The notes under the pieces: model-generated
The model's input: the letters and a program-made list of their open reading frames with translations, nothing else
Database searches by the model: none
Told to the model about the DNA's origin: nothing
Origin: Gordonia jinghuaiqii
GTDB lineage: Bacteria > Actinomycetota > Actinomycetes > Mycobacteriales > Mycobacteriaceae
NCBI RefSeq assembly: GCF_014041935.1
Contig: NZ_CP059491.1
Location: forward strand, 1,550,001 to 1,614,000
DNA: 64,000 nucleotides
Direction: 5' to 3'
Position numbers and translations under genes: made by a program
Shown here: positions 50,652-60,117 of the stretch, piece by piece
Layout of the letters: each line of letters begins with the position of its first letter
Position numbering within the stretch: the stretch's first letter is position 1

Positions 50652-51215
50652 GTGAACGCTTCGCGGACGGTCAACCCCAAAGAGCTGGTCGCGGCGTCGT
50701 TGAAGCGGGAACGCCTGCGTGCCGGGCTGTCGCTGACCGAGCTGGCGCGACGCGCCGGTATCGGCAAGTCGACGCTGTCGCAGCTGGAATCGGGGGAGGG
50801 AAACCCCAGTGTGGAGACGCTGTGGGCGCTCTCCACGGCGCTGGGGGTGCAGTTCTCGGCGCTGCTGGATTCGCCTGCGCCGACCGTGGAGGTCATCCGG
50901 CTGGGCGAGGGGCCGGTCATCCCGGCCGCCGACGCGGACTATTCGGCGACCCTGCTCTCCACGGCCAGGCCGGGCTCGCGTCGCGACATGTACGTGATCA
51001 GGGCCGAGCCCGGAAAACCGCGGGTGTCGGCGCCGCACGCGCGCGGGGTCGTCGAGCATGTCGTCATCAGTGCCGGCCGTGCGCGGCTCGGGCCGAGTGA
51101 TGCCACCGAGGTGCTCGAGGCCGGTGACTACATCTCCTATCCCGGTGATGTGGAGCACGTCTTCGATGCGCTCGAACCCGGCACCGTCGCGGTGATGCTG
51201 AGCGAGGCCTTCTGA
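50652..51215 (+). CDS. XRE-cupin transcriptional regulator
   Basis: This 187-residue protein has an HTH_3 domain (about 10-68; LKRERLRAGLSLTELARRAGIGKSTLSQLESGEGNPSVETLWALSTALG) and a C-terminal cupin domain (about 105-185; VEHVVISAGRARLG, GDYISYPGDVEHVF). This arrangement is common in regulators of divergent transporters, where the cupin binds a small ligand. It probably controls azlCD. Start: GTG at 50652, or TTG one codon before; no strong ribosome site. Confidence 0.9.
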   Translation: MNASRTVNPKELVAASLKRERLRAGLSLTELARRAGIGKSTLSQLESGEGNPSVETLWALSTALGVQFSALLDSPAPTVEVIRLGEGPVIPAADADYSATLLSTARPGSRRDMYVIRAEPGKPRVSAPHARGVVEHVVISAGRARLGPSDATEVLEAGDYISYPGDVEHVFDALEPGTVAVMLSEAF

Positions 51216-51593
51216 TCCGCACTCCCAGTGCGGCAGGGTATTCAGGCGCGTCAGATGCTCGATCGGTGAGGTTTTCGCCGGCTGGGCAGGTCGGCGGGGC
51301 CACCCGAGGGCGCATCGATCCGACTGGCGAAAAGCGACCTGCGTCACAACGATTCGCGGGATTGGTTACCTGCGCGTACTGTTGCTGAAAGTGATGCGCC
51401 CTCAGGGGCCGCGTCTAGCGTCGTAGAACGCCTCTCTCGCAGGTCGGTACACACAGAGATGTCGGCCACCTGTCATTGACTTTCATACGGCGAACGAGCC
51501 CGCGTACCCGCGTGTTCGCCACCGGCACCGACCCTCGGCACTGTTACTCCGTGCTTCTCGCGTGCCATGCACAGGAAGAACCCTGCTCACGCA
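51216..51593. other. gene-free 5' region of the DEAD-box helicase gene
   Basis: About 380 bases contain no credible gene. Bacterial RNA helicase genes of this class often have long, structured, cold- or self-regulated leaders. I see no clear promoter pair and no riboswitch consensus. AGGAAG (51572) lies far from the chosen start. Confidence 0.35.
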
Positions 51594-53204
51594 ATGACTG
51601 CTGTACTCGAAACACCCCTGGCAACCGTGACTCCGGATGCCGCACCCTCGGCCGATAGCACGCCGTCCTTCGAATCCTTGGGCGTCCCAGCCGAACTGGT
51701 GAAGGTCCTGGCCTCGCAGGGCAAGATCGACGCCTTCCCGATCCAGGTCGACACCCTGCCCGACACCCTCGACGGCAAGGATGTCCTCGGCCGCGGCAAG
51801 ACCGGCTCGGGCAAGACCCTCGCCTTCTCCATCCCGCTGGTCGCAGGACTGGCCGAGATGGAGGTCAAGCGTTACGTCGGTGCGCCCACCGGCCTCATCC
51901 TCGCGCCGACCCGCGAGCTCGCGACCCAGATCGCGGCCGTCGTCGAGCCGCTCGCCGCTGCCGTCGGCCTGACCGTGACCACCGTTTTCGGTGGTGTGAA
52001 GCAGACCCGTCAGGAGCAGGCGTTCCGCCGTGGCGTCGACATCGTCGTGGCCTGCCCGGGTCGCCTCGAGGATCTGATGCGTCAGGGCGTCGTCCGCCTC
52101 GACGAGGTGGAGGTCACCGTCATCGACGAGGCCGATCACATGGCCGACCTCGGCTTCCTGCCGGTCGTCACCAAGATCCTGGCGGCCACCCCGCCAGGCG
52201 GCCAGCGGATGCTGTTCTCGGCAACCCTCGACAACGGCGTGGACAAGCTCGCCAAGCGCTTCCTCAACAATCCGGTCACCCACTCGGTGGACTCCGAGGA
52301 GTCGCCGGTCGCCGCGATGACCCACCACGTCTTCGAGGTGTCGTCCGCCGACAAGGCCGGCCTCGTCTCCGAACTGGCCTCGGGCGCCGGTCGTCGCATC
52401 CTCTTCATGCGGACCAAGCACCAGGCCAAGAAGCTCGCCCGCAAGCTCACCGACGAGGGAATCCCCGCGGTCGACCTGCACGGCAACCTCAGCCAGGCCC
52501 AGCGTGACCGCAACCTCGCCGCATTCGGCGAAGGTGACGTGCGCGTCCTCGTGGCCACCGACGTCGCCGCCCGTGGCGTGCACGTCGACGCCATCGAGCT
52601 CGTCGTCCACGTCGATCCGCCGGCCGAGCACAAGGCCTACCTGCACCGCTCGGGACGCACCGCGCGCGCCGGCACCTCGGGTGATGTCGTGACCGTGTGC
52701 CTGCACGAGCAGCGTCGTGAGCTCTCGCAGCTGCTGCGCAAGGCCAAGATCAAGGTCACCCCGATCAGCGTCGATCCCAAGTCCGGCGCCGTCGACGATC
52801 TTGTCGGCGAGCGCGCACCCCGCGTCTCGGCGGCGGCACGTGCCGCGGCTGAAACCGCGCGTGGCGGCGCCCAGGGTGGGCGTTCGCAGGGTGCTCGCCG
52901 CGGCGGCGGCGGCCGTCCGGGACGTGGTCGTGGCGACAACGGCGGCCGTACCGATACTCGCGGTGAGGCCCGTGGCGAGAGCCGCGGCAGCCGTGGTGAC
53001 AACCGCGGTCGTCCGGCACGCGACGAGTCGCGTACCGCCGGAAGCGGCTCGCAGCGTCGTTCTTCGGGTGCACCGCGGACGTCCGACGCACGCTCGGCCG
53101 GACAGACGCGCTCGGCCGGACAGTCACGCTCGGGCGATCAGCCCCGCTCGGGCGGGCGCCCGCAGGGGCGTCGTGCGAGTCGTCCCGCAGGTTCGCCTGC
53201 CTGA
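51594..53204 (+). CDS. DEAD-box RNA helicase (RhlE-like)
   Basis: This 536-residue protein has all helicase motifs in order: Q-motif region (FPIQVDTLP), motif I GKTGSGKT (near 66), Ia PTRELATQ, motif II as DEAD (VIDEAD, near 177), motif III FSAT (near 207), IV LFMRT, V ATDVAARG (near 323) and VI HRSGRTARAG (near 347). A roughly 120-residue basic, Gly/Arg/Ser-rich tail with RGG-like and SAGQ repeats follows and is typical for RNA binding. It remodels RNA in ribosome assembly, decay or cold adaptation. ATG at 51567 (nine more residues) is an alternative start. A perfect intrinsic terminator follows. Confidence 0.93.
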   Translation: MTAVLETPLATVTPDAAPSADSTPSFESLGVPAELVKVLASQGKIDAFPIQVDTLPDTLDGKDVLGRGKTGSGKTLAFSIPLVAGLAEMEVKRYVGAPTGLILAPTRELATQIAAVVEPLAAAVGLTVTTVFGGVKQTRQEQAFRRGVDIVVACPGRLEDLMRQGVVRLDEVEVTVIDEADHMADLGFLPVVTKILAATPPGGQRMLFSATLDNGVDKLAKRFLNNPVTHSVDSEESPVAAMTHHVFEVSSADKAGLVSELASGAGRRILFMRTKHQAKKLARKLTDEGIPAVDLHGNLSQAQRDRNLAAFGEGDVRVLVATDVAARGVHVDAIELVVHVDPPAEHKAYLHRSGRTARAGTSGDVVTVCLHEQRRELSQLLRKAKIKVTPISVDPKSGAVDDLVGERAPRVSAAARAAAETARGGAQGGRSQGARRGGGGRPGRGRGDNGGRTDTRGEARGESRGSRGDNRGRPARDESRTAGSGSQRRSSGAPRTSDARSAGQTRSAGQSRSGDQPRSGGRPQGRRASRPAGSPA

Positions 53205-53231
53205 CGCTCAGCCAACACTGATGTGAAACAG

Positions 53232-53268
53232 TTCCTGCCCGCCTGTACTCAGGCGGGCAGGAATTTTT
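53232..53268. terminator. intrinsic terminator after the helicase gene
   Basis: TTCCTGCCCGCCTG (53232-53245) pairs perfectly with CAGGCGGGCAGGAA (53250-53263) over loop TACT, followed by TTTTT. It is a classical intrinsic terminator for the plus strand. The right arm also encodes the last codons of the converging minus-strand gene. Confidence 0.95.
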
Positions 53269-54046
53269 GTGCCAGGCGTGGTGCCAGCCATGGCTTGGCT
53301 CCCCAGGCGATGGCCTTGCCGGTGATCCCCACCCATGCGGTGGAGAGGCGGCCGTACCCGGCAAGCAACGCCGTGGTCGGGTCGACGCTGATGTGGACGT
53401 CGGGCCGACGGGGTCGAGGGGGATCGATCACCAGCTCGCCGTCGGTGAACTCGTAGAGGTGTCTCTCGCCGCAGCCGCGGAGCCGGATGTCGTAGGTGCC
53501 GTTGTGTCCGACCGCGTTGGCCGTGTCGACCCAGCCCGGCAGGATCTGCTGCCGGGCGCGGATGATCATCAGCACCACCTCGGGTTCGACCCACCAGCGG
53601 GCCCCGATCGCACGCGCTATGTCATGGCCGTGCACCACGAACTCGCCGATCAGAAGCCCGAGTGCGGCGTCGGCGCGGATCAGGAGATCCCCGTCGTAGT
53701 GCATCTTCGGGACCTGTGCGTGAAAGTGCGACACCTCGTCGACCAGGGTGTTCAGGTCGTCGATCAGTTGTCGTGAAAGAGCCCCGACGTCTCTGGTCGG
53801 CAGGTTGGCGATCTGCTTGGCGTTGAAATCGGGCACGTCCACGGCGTTGCAACACCATTCGCCCTCGCCGTGGGCGAGACCGAGGAAGCGTGACGGCGCC
53901 AGGGCGACATGGCCGAGGCAATCGGTCAGTGTCCAGCCGGGCGTCTCGGACAGTCTCGTGTCGGGGTCGTCGACGGCGGCGACGAGCTCGACGAACCGCT
54001 CGCCGGCGGCCACTGCCGCGTCGATGTAGTCGAAACGCGAGAACAT
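53249..54046 (-). CDS. maleylpyruvate isomerase / mycothiol-dependent enzyme family protein
   Basis: This 265-residue protein (from ATG 54046) has an N-terminal DinB-like four-helix MDMPI domain (about 1-150; FVELVAAVDDPDTRLSETPGWTLTDCLGHVALA with a metal-binding-type His, and VVHGHDIARAIG) and a C-terminal SCP2-like domain (about 170-265; RHLYEFTDGELVID, VHISVDPTTALLAGYGRL). Family members are mycothiol-dependent isomerases or S-transferases; the substrate is unknown. Frames extend upstream to 54118. It is divergent from the urease operon, and its 3' end forms part of the helicase terminator. Confidence 0.82.
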   Translation of the reverse strand: MFSRFDYIDAAVAAGERFVELVAAVDDPDTRLSETPGWTLTDCLGHVALAPSRFLGLAHGEGEWCCNAVDVPDFNAKQIANLPTRDVGALSRQLIDDLNTLVDEVSHFHAQVPKMHYDGDLLIRADAALGLLIGEFVVHGHDIARAIGARWWVEPEVVLMIIRARQQILPGWVDTANAVGHNGTYDIRLRGCGERHLYEFTDGELVIDPPRPRRPDVHISVDPTTALLAGYGRLSTAWVGITGKAIAWGAKPWLAPRLAQKFLPA

Positions 54047-54266
54047 CCCGCCATGTTTGCTCCCCGATGTCTCGTGCGGCCCCCACATGGGGGTCGAGAC
54101 TACTCCCGGGACCGGCACTCCGCGCGACCCTGCGCGACATCGGCACCGGACGCGCCCGGGGTGCGTCGACGAAGATTGTGCGCGATCGCAAATCGAATTC
54201 GATGTGCTGTCCGCAAACGTCGCGTAGCGTGAGCAGGGTCACACTGTTAAACAATCGGGAGCCGAC

Positions 54267-54572
54267 ATGGACCTCACCCCGCGGGAACTGGACAAGCTCA
54301 TTGTTTATCAAGTCGCGGAGTTGGCTCGGCGCCGACGCGAACGCGGGACGCCCCTCAACATCAGCGAGGCCCAGGCGCTGGTCTCCGAAGCGATTCTGGA
54401 GGCGGCCCGCGACGGGAAGTCGGTCGCGGAATGCATGGAGATCGGGAAGGGCGTCGTATCGGCGTCGGACTGTCTGCCCGGTGTCCGGGAGCGGGTGACC
54501 CTGCTACAGATCGAGGCGACATTCCCGGACGGCAGCAAGCTGATCTCCTGCCACGATCCGATCGGCGGGTAG
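54267..54572 (+). CDS. ureA: urease gamma subunit
   Basis: This 101-residue UreA starts MDLTPRELDKLIVYQVAELARRRRERG and has LNISEAQALV (about 30-39) and ESRDGKSV-like AARDGKSVAECM, ending with the canonical HDPIGG. It is a structural subunit of the (alpha-beta-gamma)3 urease trimer, which hydrolyses urea to ammonia and carbamate in the cytoplasm. GGGAG precedes the ATG by six bases. It is the first gene of ureA-chelatase-ureB-C-F-G-D. The stop codon is two bases from the next start. Confidence 0.97.
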   Translation: MDLTPRELDKLIVYQVAELARRRRERGTPLNISEAQALVSEAILEAARDGKSVAECMEIGKGVVSASDCLPGVRERVTLLQIEATFPDGSKLISCHDPIGG

Positions 54573-54574
54573 CG

Positions 54575-55483
54575 ATGCAGCCGGCGCCCTCGCAGCTGAT
54601 TCTGGTCAGAGGCCATGAGTCAGGCGCCGGGGAGGAGCTGGCCGAGCTGGCGGCGACGATTCCGGAATGCACTGTGGCCCTACCGGGTAGCACTCTCACC
54701 GAGGCTGTCCTGCGTGCGGGGAGCGGCGGTGCGGTCGTCGTGCCGATGACCTTCGGGCGCGACGCGCAGATGATCGCCGAAACCGCCCGCGGTCTGCGGT
54801 GGTTGTCCGAACGTCACGGCGCGACCGTGGCGCTCGCCCCGCCTTTCGGTACCCCCGATCATCTGATCGGGCACCTGCGCGCGGCGGCACGCCGAGTCCA
54901 CGCCGAGCAGCCCGACGCCGCGCTGGTCATCGCAGCGCATGCCTCGGAACCCTTCGCCGACGCCGAACTGCATCGCATCGGGCACCTCGTGCGAGCCCAC
55001 GGTGCGGGCACGGAGGTCGAGGTCTGTCTCCTGCATTCACCGCAGGACGCTGAATCAACCGCAGAACGGCTGCAGCGCCTGGGATATCCGGTGGGTGTGG
55101 TGGTGCCGGCCGGTTTCTCCACGCGCTTCGGGATCGACACGGTGCCCCATCTCCGCATGTACGGGCCCCTCATGAGACCGGCGGCCATGGCGCGGGTCAT
55201 CGCGGCCCGGCGCGACGAGGCGTACGCGTCGCTCATCCGCGGAGACAACGGGATCCTCGCTGCGCTGGCGGCCTCACATGACCACGGATTCGCGCACAGT
55301 CACGCCGGCGCGGATCACGCGCACGGCGGTCATTCGCACGGGCACAGCCATTCTCACGGGCACGAACACGCCCACGAACACGGTCACGAACACGAACACG
55401 AACACGGTCACGAACACGGCGACGGGCACGGTCATGCGCCACCGTCGGCACGTTCTCTGTCGGTCGTATCCCCATTTATCTAG
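54575..55483 (+). CDS. CbiX/SirB-like chelatase-family protein with a 23-histidine C-terminal tail
   Basis: This 302-residue protein has two tandem CbiX-like repeats (about 5-115 and 120-225). The first begins LILVRGHESGAGEELAELA, aligning with the LVGHGSR start that carries the catalytic His of cobalt or sirohydrochlorin chelatases; the second begins ALVIAAHASEPFADAELHRIGHLVRAHG. From about 235 to 288 the chain is almost entirely His alternating with Gly, Ser, Glu and Ala, with 23 His. It lies between ureA and ureB, two bases after the ureA stop. No ureE is present, and UreE normally supplies the His-rich nickel-binding function. Nickel storage or delivery to urease is the best inference; siroheme or cobalamin ferro/cobaltochelatase is the alternative. 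Confidence 0.82.
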   Translation: MQPAPSQLILVRGHESGAGEELAELAATIPECTVALPGSTLTEAVLRAGSGGAVVVPMTFGRDAQMIAETARGLRWLSERHGATVALAPPFGTPDHLIGHLRAAARRVHAEQPDAALVIAAHASEPFADAELHRIGHLVRAHGAGTEVEVCLLHSPQDAESTAERLQRLGYPVGVVVPAGFSTRFGIDTVPHLRMYGPLMRPAAMARVIAARRDEAYASLIRGDNGILAALAASHDHGFAHSHAGADHAHGGHSHGHSHSHGHEHAHEHGHEHEHEHGHEHGDGHGHAPPSARSLSVVSPFI

Positions 55484-55489
55484 GAGCAC

Positions 55490-55924
55490 ATGATGGCGAG
55501 TCGGAAACCGGGTTACGAACACTCCGGAGCTGAGATCGAAATCAACGCGGGACGTCCGTCGACGACGCTGCGCGTCACCAACACCGGCGATCGTCCTGTC
55601 CAGGTCGGGTCGCATTTCCACTTTTTCGAAGTGAACCGGGCAATGCGGTTCGAACGCGAGAGAGGTTGGGGAATGCACCTCGACATCCCGGCCGGCACGG
55701 GGGTCCGGTTCGAGCCGGGCGAGACCAAAGAGGTCAACCTGACGAGTTATGTCGGTGCGCGCCAGGCCTGGGGGTTCAACGGTCTGGCGAACGGGGGCCT
55801 CGACACCGAGCGGACGAAGAGCGATGCGATGCGACGTCTGGCCGAGCGTGGATTCGAGAACGGAGAACCCGACGACTCGGATCAGAAGAACTCCAAGCGC
55901 AAGGGTTCCAAGTCGAAGAAATAG
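55490..55924 (+). CDS. ureB: urease beta subunit
   Basis: This 144-residue protein has the UreB core (about 5-115): [65 protein letters not shown]. After the core comes a polar tail ending in a Lys-rich stretch (about 125-144), longer than in enterobacterial UreB (about 100 residues) and seen in several actinobacteria. Two adjacent ATG codons (55490, 55493) follow GGAGCAC. The chelatase gene stop is only six bases upstream. Confidence 0.96.
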   Translation: MMASRKPGYEHSGAEIEINAGRPSTTLRVTNTGDRPVQVGSHFHFFEVNRAMRFERERGWGMHLDIPAGTGVRFEPGETKEVNLTSYVGARQAWGFNGLANGGLDTERTKSDAMRRLAERGFENGEPDDSDQKNSKRKGSKSKK

Positions 55925-55985
55925 GTCGCGACCAGCGGCTCCCTCATATACCAGATCCACTCCACACCCCAGGAAGGCCAAGGCG

Positions 55986-57710
55986 ATGGCGGTCATCTCC
56001 CGAAAGCAGTACACAGATCTGTACGGGCCCACGGTCGGCGACCGCGTGCGGCTTGCGGACACCAACTTGGTCATCGAGATCGAGAAGGACTACGCCGAAG
56101 GGCATTACGGAGACGAGGTCGTCTACGGCGGCGGCAAGTCCGCCCGTGACGGTATGGCGGCGTCACCGCGCGCGAGTCAGGCCCAGGGTGCGGTGGACCT
56201 GCTGATCACCAACGCGATCGTCCTCGACCCCATCCTCGGTGTCGTCAAAGCGGACATCGGGATCAAAGACGGTCTGATCGCCGGGGTCGGCAAGGCCGGG
56301 AACCCGCAGACCCAGTCGGGGGTGGACCCGAGGCTGATCGTGGGGCCGGGCACCGAGATCATCGCCGGTGAGCATCTCATCGCCACCGCCGGTGCCATGG
56401 ACTCCCACGTCCACTACGTGTCGCCCCAGCAGGCCCAAGCCGCACTGTCCAACGGCATCACGACCCTGTTCGGTGGTGGAACCGGACCCACCGACGGCAC
56501 CAACGGCACCACCTGTACGCCGGGGCCGTGGAACATCCACCGTCTGCTCGAGGCGCTGGAGGACATGCCGGTCAACATGGGCATCCTCGGCAAGGGCAAC
56601 GGCTCGATGAGAGATGCCCTGATCGAGCAGATCGAGGCGGGCGCGGCCGGGCTCAAGGTCCACGAGGACTGGGGCACGACCCCGGCCGCACTCAGCTGTG
56701 CCCTCGATGTCGCCGACGACTACGACGTGCAGATCTCGGTGCACACCGACAGCCTGAACGAGGCGGGATTCGTCGAGGACACGCTGTCGGCGATCAACGG
56801 CCGGGCGATCCACACCTATCACACCGAAGGTGCAGGCGGCGGGCACGCGCCCGACATCATCCGCGTAGCCGGGAGCGGTAACGTGCTGCCGTCGTCGACC
56901 AATCCGACCCTGCCCTACACGGTCAACTCCGTCGACGAGCTCCTCGACATGGTGATGGTGTGTCACCACCTGTCCCACGACGTGCCCGAGGATCTCGCCT
57001 TCGCCGATTCCCGCGTGCGCGCCGAGACCATCGCCGCTGAGACGGTCCTGCACGATCTGGGCGTGATCTCGATGTTCTCCTCCGACTCACAGGCGATGGG
57101 CCGGATCGGCGAGTCGGTGACCCGCGCCTTCCAGACGGCCCACCACTGCAAGGACAAGCGCGGCCCCCTGCCCGAGGACTCCGATGGTCACGACAACTTC
57201 CGGGTGTTGCGGTATCTGGCGAAGGTGACGATCAATCCGGCCATCACACAGGGTATTTCGGACTATGTGGGCTCACTCGAGACGGGCAAACTCGCCGACG
57301 TCGTGCTGTGGCCCATCGATTCCTTCGCCGCCAAGCCGAAGATGGTGATCAAGGGCGGGCTCGTCAGCTGGGCGCAGATGGGTGACCCCAACGCATCACT
57401 TCCCACACCGCAGCCGGTGTACTACCGGCCGATGTTCGCCGGCATCGGCAAGGCGCTGCAGACCACCCGGATCACGTTCATGTCCGACGCGGCGATCAAG
57501 AACGGCGTGCCCGGGAAGCTGGGGCTGCAGAGCCAGATCCGGCCGGTGCGACGCACGCGCAACATCGGAAAGGCGAACATGGTGCGCAACACCACGACTC
57601 CGAGGATCGAGGTTGACCCGGAAACCTATGAGGTGACACTCGACGGCGAGCCGGCCAGCATCGAACCGGCGCAGACGTTGCCGCTGACCCAGCTGTTCTT
57701 CCTCGCTTGA
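55986..57710 (+). CDS. ureC: urease alpha (catalytic) subunit
   Basis: This 574-residue catalytic subunit carries the dinuclear nickel site. Visible ligands and active-site residues: DSHVHYVSP (two His, near 140), the carbamylated Lys in GLKVHEDWG (near 223), HTDSLNEAG (near 253), the His in [15 protein letters not shown] (near 278), the catalytic His of the flap in [25 protein letters not shown] (near 325-330), and the Asp ligand in [10 protein letters not shown] (near 366). All are intact, so the enzyme should be active. AGGAAGGCC precedes the ATG. Its TGA overlaps the ureF TTG start. Confidence 0.98.
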   Translation: MAVISRKQYTDLYGPTVGDRVRLADTNLVIEIEKDYAEGHYGDEVVYGGGKSARDGMAASPRASQAQGAVDLLITNAIVLDPILGVVKADIGIKDGLIAGVGKAGNPQTQSGVDPRLIVGPGTEIIAGEHLIATAGAMDSHVHYVSPQQAQAALSNGITTLFGGGTGPTDGTNGTTCTPGPWNIHRLLEALEDMPVNMGILGKGNGSMRDALIEQIEAGAAGLKVHEDWGTTPAALSCALDVADDYDVQISVHTDSLNEAGFVEDTLSAINGRAIHTYHTEGAGGGHAPDIIRVAGSGNVLPSSTNPTLPYTVNSVDELLDMVMVCHHLSHDVPEDLAFADSRVRAETIAAETVLHDLGVISMFSSDSQAMGRIGESVTRAFQTAHHCKDKRGPLPEDSDGHDNFRVLRYLAKVTINPAITQGISDYVGSLETGKLADVVLWPIDSFAAKPKMVIKGGLVSWAQMGDPNASLPTPQPVYYRPMFAGIGKALQTTRITFMSDAAIKNGVPGKLGLQSQIRPVRRTRNIGKANMVRNTTTPRIEVDPETYEVTLDGEPASIEPAQTLPLTQLFFLA

Positions 57711-58411
57711 CCACGACAGGACCGTCACCCCTCGGCGCACTGCTGGTGAGTCTGCAACTGACGGACTCGGCGTTCCCCAGCGGCATGTACACCATGTCGC
57801 ACGGGCTCGAAGGGTTCCGGCAGATGGGACTCGTCGAGGGCGCCGACCTGGAGGAGTTGCTCACCGACCTGCTCGTGGCGAGCGTGGGACCGGGTGACGC
57901 GACGGCGTTCGCCCGTGCCCACGACGCCGCATCGAGGCAGGACTGGGTGGCCGTGGAACACATCGACCGGCTGCTGTTCGCCGCCAAACTCAACGAGGAA
58001 CTGCGGACCGCGTCGACGAGGAGCGGACGTCAGGTGATCTCGTTGGGACGCAAGCTGTTCGCGCCCGAACTCGTCGATACCTACGCCGACCTCATCCGCG
58101 CACGACGCGTCCCGGGTTGCCAGCCGGTGGCCAGTGCGGTGATCTACGCCGCAGCCGGTGTCGAGGTGGACCGGGCGGTGACCTCGGACCTGTTCGCGTT
58201 CGTTGCCAGCTACGCGGGTGCGGCCATGCGGTTGAGGCTCACCGATCATGAAGGCGCACAGCATCTCATCCGGTCGTCGGCGACGACGGTCGAGACGGTC
58301 GCCGCCGAGGCCGTCGCCCGGTCCGTCGCCGATCTGGGTGGGTACGCCCCGATGAGCGACATCGCCTCGGCACACCATCAGCACTCCGACGGCCGGTTGT
58401 TCACGACCTGA
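57707..58411 (+). CDS. ureF: urease accessory protein UreF
   Basis: This 234-residue UreF has the family pattern [26 protein letters not shown] (about 10-36), LARAHDA-like positions, and [16 protein letters not shown] (about 145-160). UreF joins UreD and UreG in the complex that activates apo-urease by controlling the UreG GTPase. It starts with TTG overlapping the ureC stop (TTGA), implying translational coupling; no other start has a ribosome site. Confidence 0.93.
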   Translation: MTTTGPSPLGALLVSLQLTDSAFPSGMYTMSHGLEGFRQMGLVEGADLEELLTDLLVASVGPGDATAFARAHDAASRQDWVAVEHIDRLLFAAKLNEELRTASTRSGRQVISLGRKLFAPELVDTYADLIRARRVPGCQPVASAVIYAAAGVEVDRAVTSDLFAFVASYAGAAMRLRLTDHEGAQHLIRSSATTVETVAAEAVARSVADLGGYAPMSDIASAHHQHSDGRLFTT

Positions 58412-58442
58412 GTTCGCCAGGTATCAGCAGAGAGGTTCACAC

Positions 58443-59072
58443 ATGTCAGAACAGGTGTTGCGCATCGGGATCGGCGGGCCGGTCGGCTCCGGGAAGACGG
58501 CGCTGATCGAAGCGCTGGTCCCCAAGCTGATCGCGTCCGGCCGGTCGCCCGGGGTGATCACGAACGACATCTACACCCAGGAGGACGCCCAACACGTGCG
58601 GCGCGAACTCGCCGGGACACTCGACGCCGACCGCATCATCGGCGTCGAGACCGGTTCATGTCCGCACACCGCGGTGCGGGACGACCCGACCATGAATCTC
58701 GCTGCCGGGGAGGATCTTCTGCACGAGTTCCCCGACATGGACACCCTGATCTACGAGTCCGGCGGCGACAACCTCACACTCACGTTCTCACGGTCGCTCG
58801 CAGACGTTTTCGTGTTCGTCCTCGACACCGCGGAGGGGGAGAAGATGCCCCGCAAGCGCGGACCCGGGATCACCGAGAGCGACATCCTGGTGATCAACAA
58901 GACCGACATCGCCAAGTACGTGCGTACCAATCTGGAGACGATGACCAGCGACGCCCACAAAGTGCGCGGTGAGCTGCCCGTCGTGCTGACCAATTCCCTC
59001 GAGGGTGACGGCATCGACGAACTCCACGAAACCATCCTGACGACGTGGCAGCAGCAGAAGGTGCCCGGATGA
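58443..59072 (+). CDS. ureG: urease accessory GTPase UreG
   Basis: This 209-residue SIMIBI-class GTPase has the P-loop GIGGPVGSGKTALIEAL (about 8-24), GVITNDIYTQEDA (about 38-50), the metal-binding CPH-type motif as TGSCPHTAVRDDPTMN (near 70-85), YESGGDNL and NKTDIAKYV (near 153-161). It couples GTP hydrolysis to nickel insertion into urease and is the natural partner of any nickel donor in this operon. AGAGAGG precedes the ATG. Confidence 0.97.
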   Translation: MSEQVLRIGIGGPVGSGKTALIEALVPKLIASGRSPGVITNDIYTQEDAQHVRRELAGTLDADRIIGVETGSCPHTAVRDDPTMNLAAGEDLLHEFPDMDTLIYESGGDNLTLTFSRSLADVFVFVLDTAEGEKMPRKRGPGITESDILVINKTDIAKYVRTNLETMTSDAHKVRGELPVVLTNSLEGDGIDELHETILTTWQQQKVPG

Positions 59073-60088
59073 GGGCTTCGGGCACCCCGGAGTCCAGGCC
59101 CCGCTTCATCGCAGATCACGGGGAGGAGGGCGGGGGTCACACGAGGAGAACCGTCGATCGGCGGGCCTACGAATGCGACCGCGTCCCCGCCGAACTCGCC
59201 CGCCTCGCGAACTCCGGGAGAGGTATGCCGGTCGGGAGCCCGGGGAAGGTGGGGGTCCTCGAGCTCACCTTCGGGGTACGCGGGAACCCTCAGGCGCGTA
59301 CGGAGCTGACGCACCACTATCAGAAGACGCCGCTGCAGATCATGCGGCCGTTGTACTACGACCGGTCTCGTCCGGACATGCCCTACACCTACGTGATGAC
59401 GATCGGGGGCGGGGTCCTCCACGGCGACCGTCAGCGGATGGACATCACCGTCGAGGCCGGTGCCGCAGCCCACGTGACCACCCAGGCGCACACCAAGATC
59501 CACCGCATGCACGACGGCTACGCCACCTCGATCGTCAACCTCGACGTGGGGCCGGGCGCCTACCTGGAGTACCTACCGGACCCGATCATCCCGTTCGCGG
59601 AATCGCGGTATTACCAGCAGACCAGGGTCACCCTCGATCCGGAGGCGACACTGGTCGTCGGCGAGACGGTGTATGCGGGCCGGCTGTCCCGGGGGGAGCG
59701 GCACGAGTACGAGGCCTACGCGACCGATCTCGAGGTGGTGCGGCCCGACGGTGAGCCCGTACTCATCGATCGGGCTCGGCTGCTACCCGGCCACCGAGGG
59801 GTCACCGGGCTCGGTGTGCTCGCCGACCACGACGTGATCCTGTCGTTCTATGTCCTCACGCCGTCGGTCTCGGCCGAGGCGCTCTCGGAACGTTTCCAGG
59901 AGGCGCTCACAGATCTGGACGCCCCCGACGCGCATTGGGGTGTGAGCGCCGCCCCCGGCGGTGCCGGGGCCTGGGTGCGGCTCGTCTGCGACGACACGGT
60001 TGTGTCGACCGCGGCGGGTGTCGCGCTGTGGCAGGCCGCACGTCACCTCCTGACCGGACGCGCGCCCACCGACCCCATCCGGAAGTGA
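59069..60088 (+). CDS. ureD: urease accessory protein UreD
   Basis: This 339-residue (ATG 59069) or 287-residue (ATG 59225) protein has a UreD core starting GKVGVLELTFGVRGNPQARTELTHHYQKTPLQIMRPLYYD, with IGGGVLHGDRQRMDI and HVTTQAHTKIHRM (about 135-147 of the long form). UreD is the scaffold through which nickel passes to urease. The first start overlaps the ureG stop (ATGA) but adds 52 residues that look unconserved; the second has GGGAGAGG close upstream and gives the usual family length. I cannot decide between them. Confidence 0.92.
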   Translation: MRASGTPESRPRFIADHGEEGGGHTRRTVDRRAYECDRVPAELARLANSGRGMPVGSPGKVGVLELTFGVRGNPQARTELTHHYQKTPLQIMRPLYYDRSRPDMPYTYVMTIGGGVLHGDRQRMDITVEAGAAAHVTTQAHTKIHRMHDGYATSIVNLDVGPGAYLEYLPDPIIPFAESRYYQQTRVTLDPEATLVVGETVYAGRLSRGERHEYEAYATDLEVVRPDGEPVLIDRARLLPGHRGVTGLGVLADHDVILSFYVLTPSVSAEALSERFQEALTDLDAPDAHWGVSAAPGGAGAWVRLVCDDTVVSTAAGVALWQAARHLLTGRAPTDPIRK

Positions 60089-60117
60089 GCACTCGAGAAC
60101 GGATGTGAGGTCGGTGC

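Noticed and set aside
54238..54253. GTCAC...AAAC upstream of ureA as a GlnR site
   Set aside because: Spacing is off by one base and only one half-site is good; GlnR control of urease is plausible but not supported by this sequence.
55279..55437. Repeated CACGAACACG-type DNA as a possible regulatory or CRISPR-like repeat
   Set aside because: The repeats are irregular and in frame, and simply encode the His-rich tail of the chelatase-family protein.
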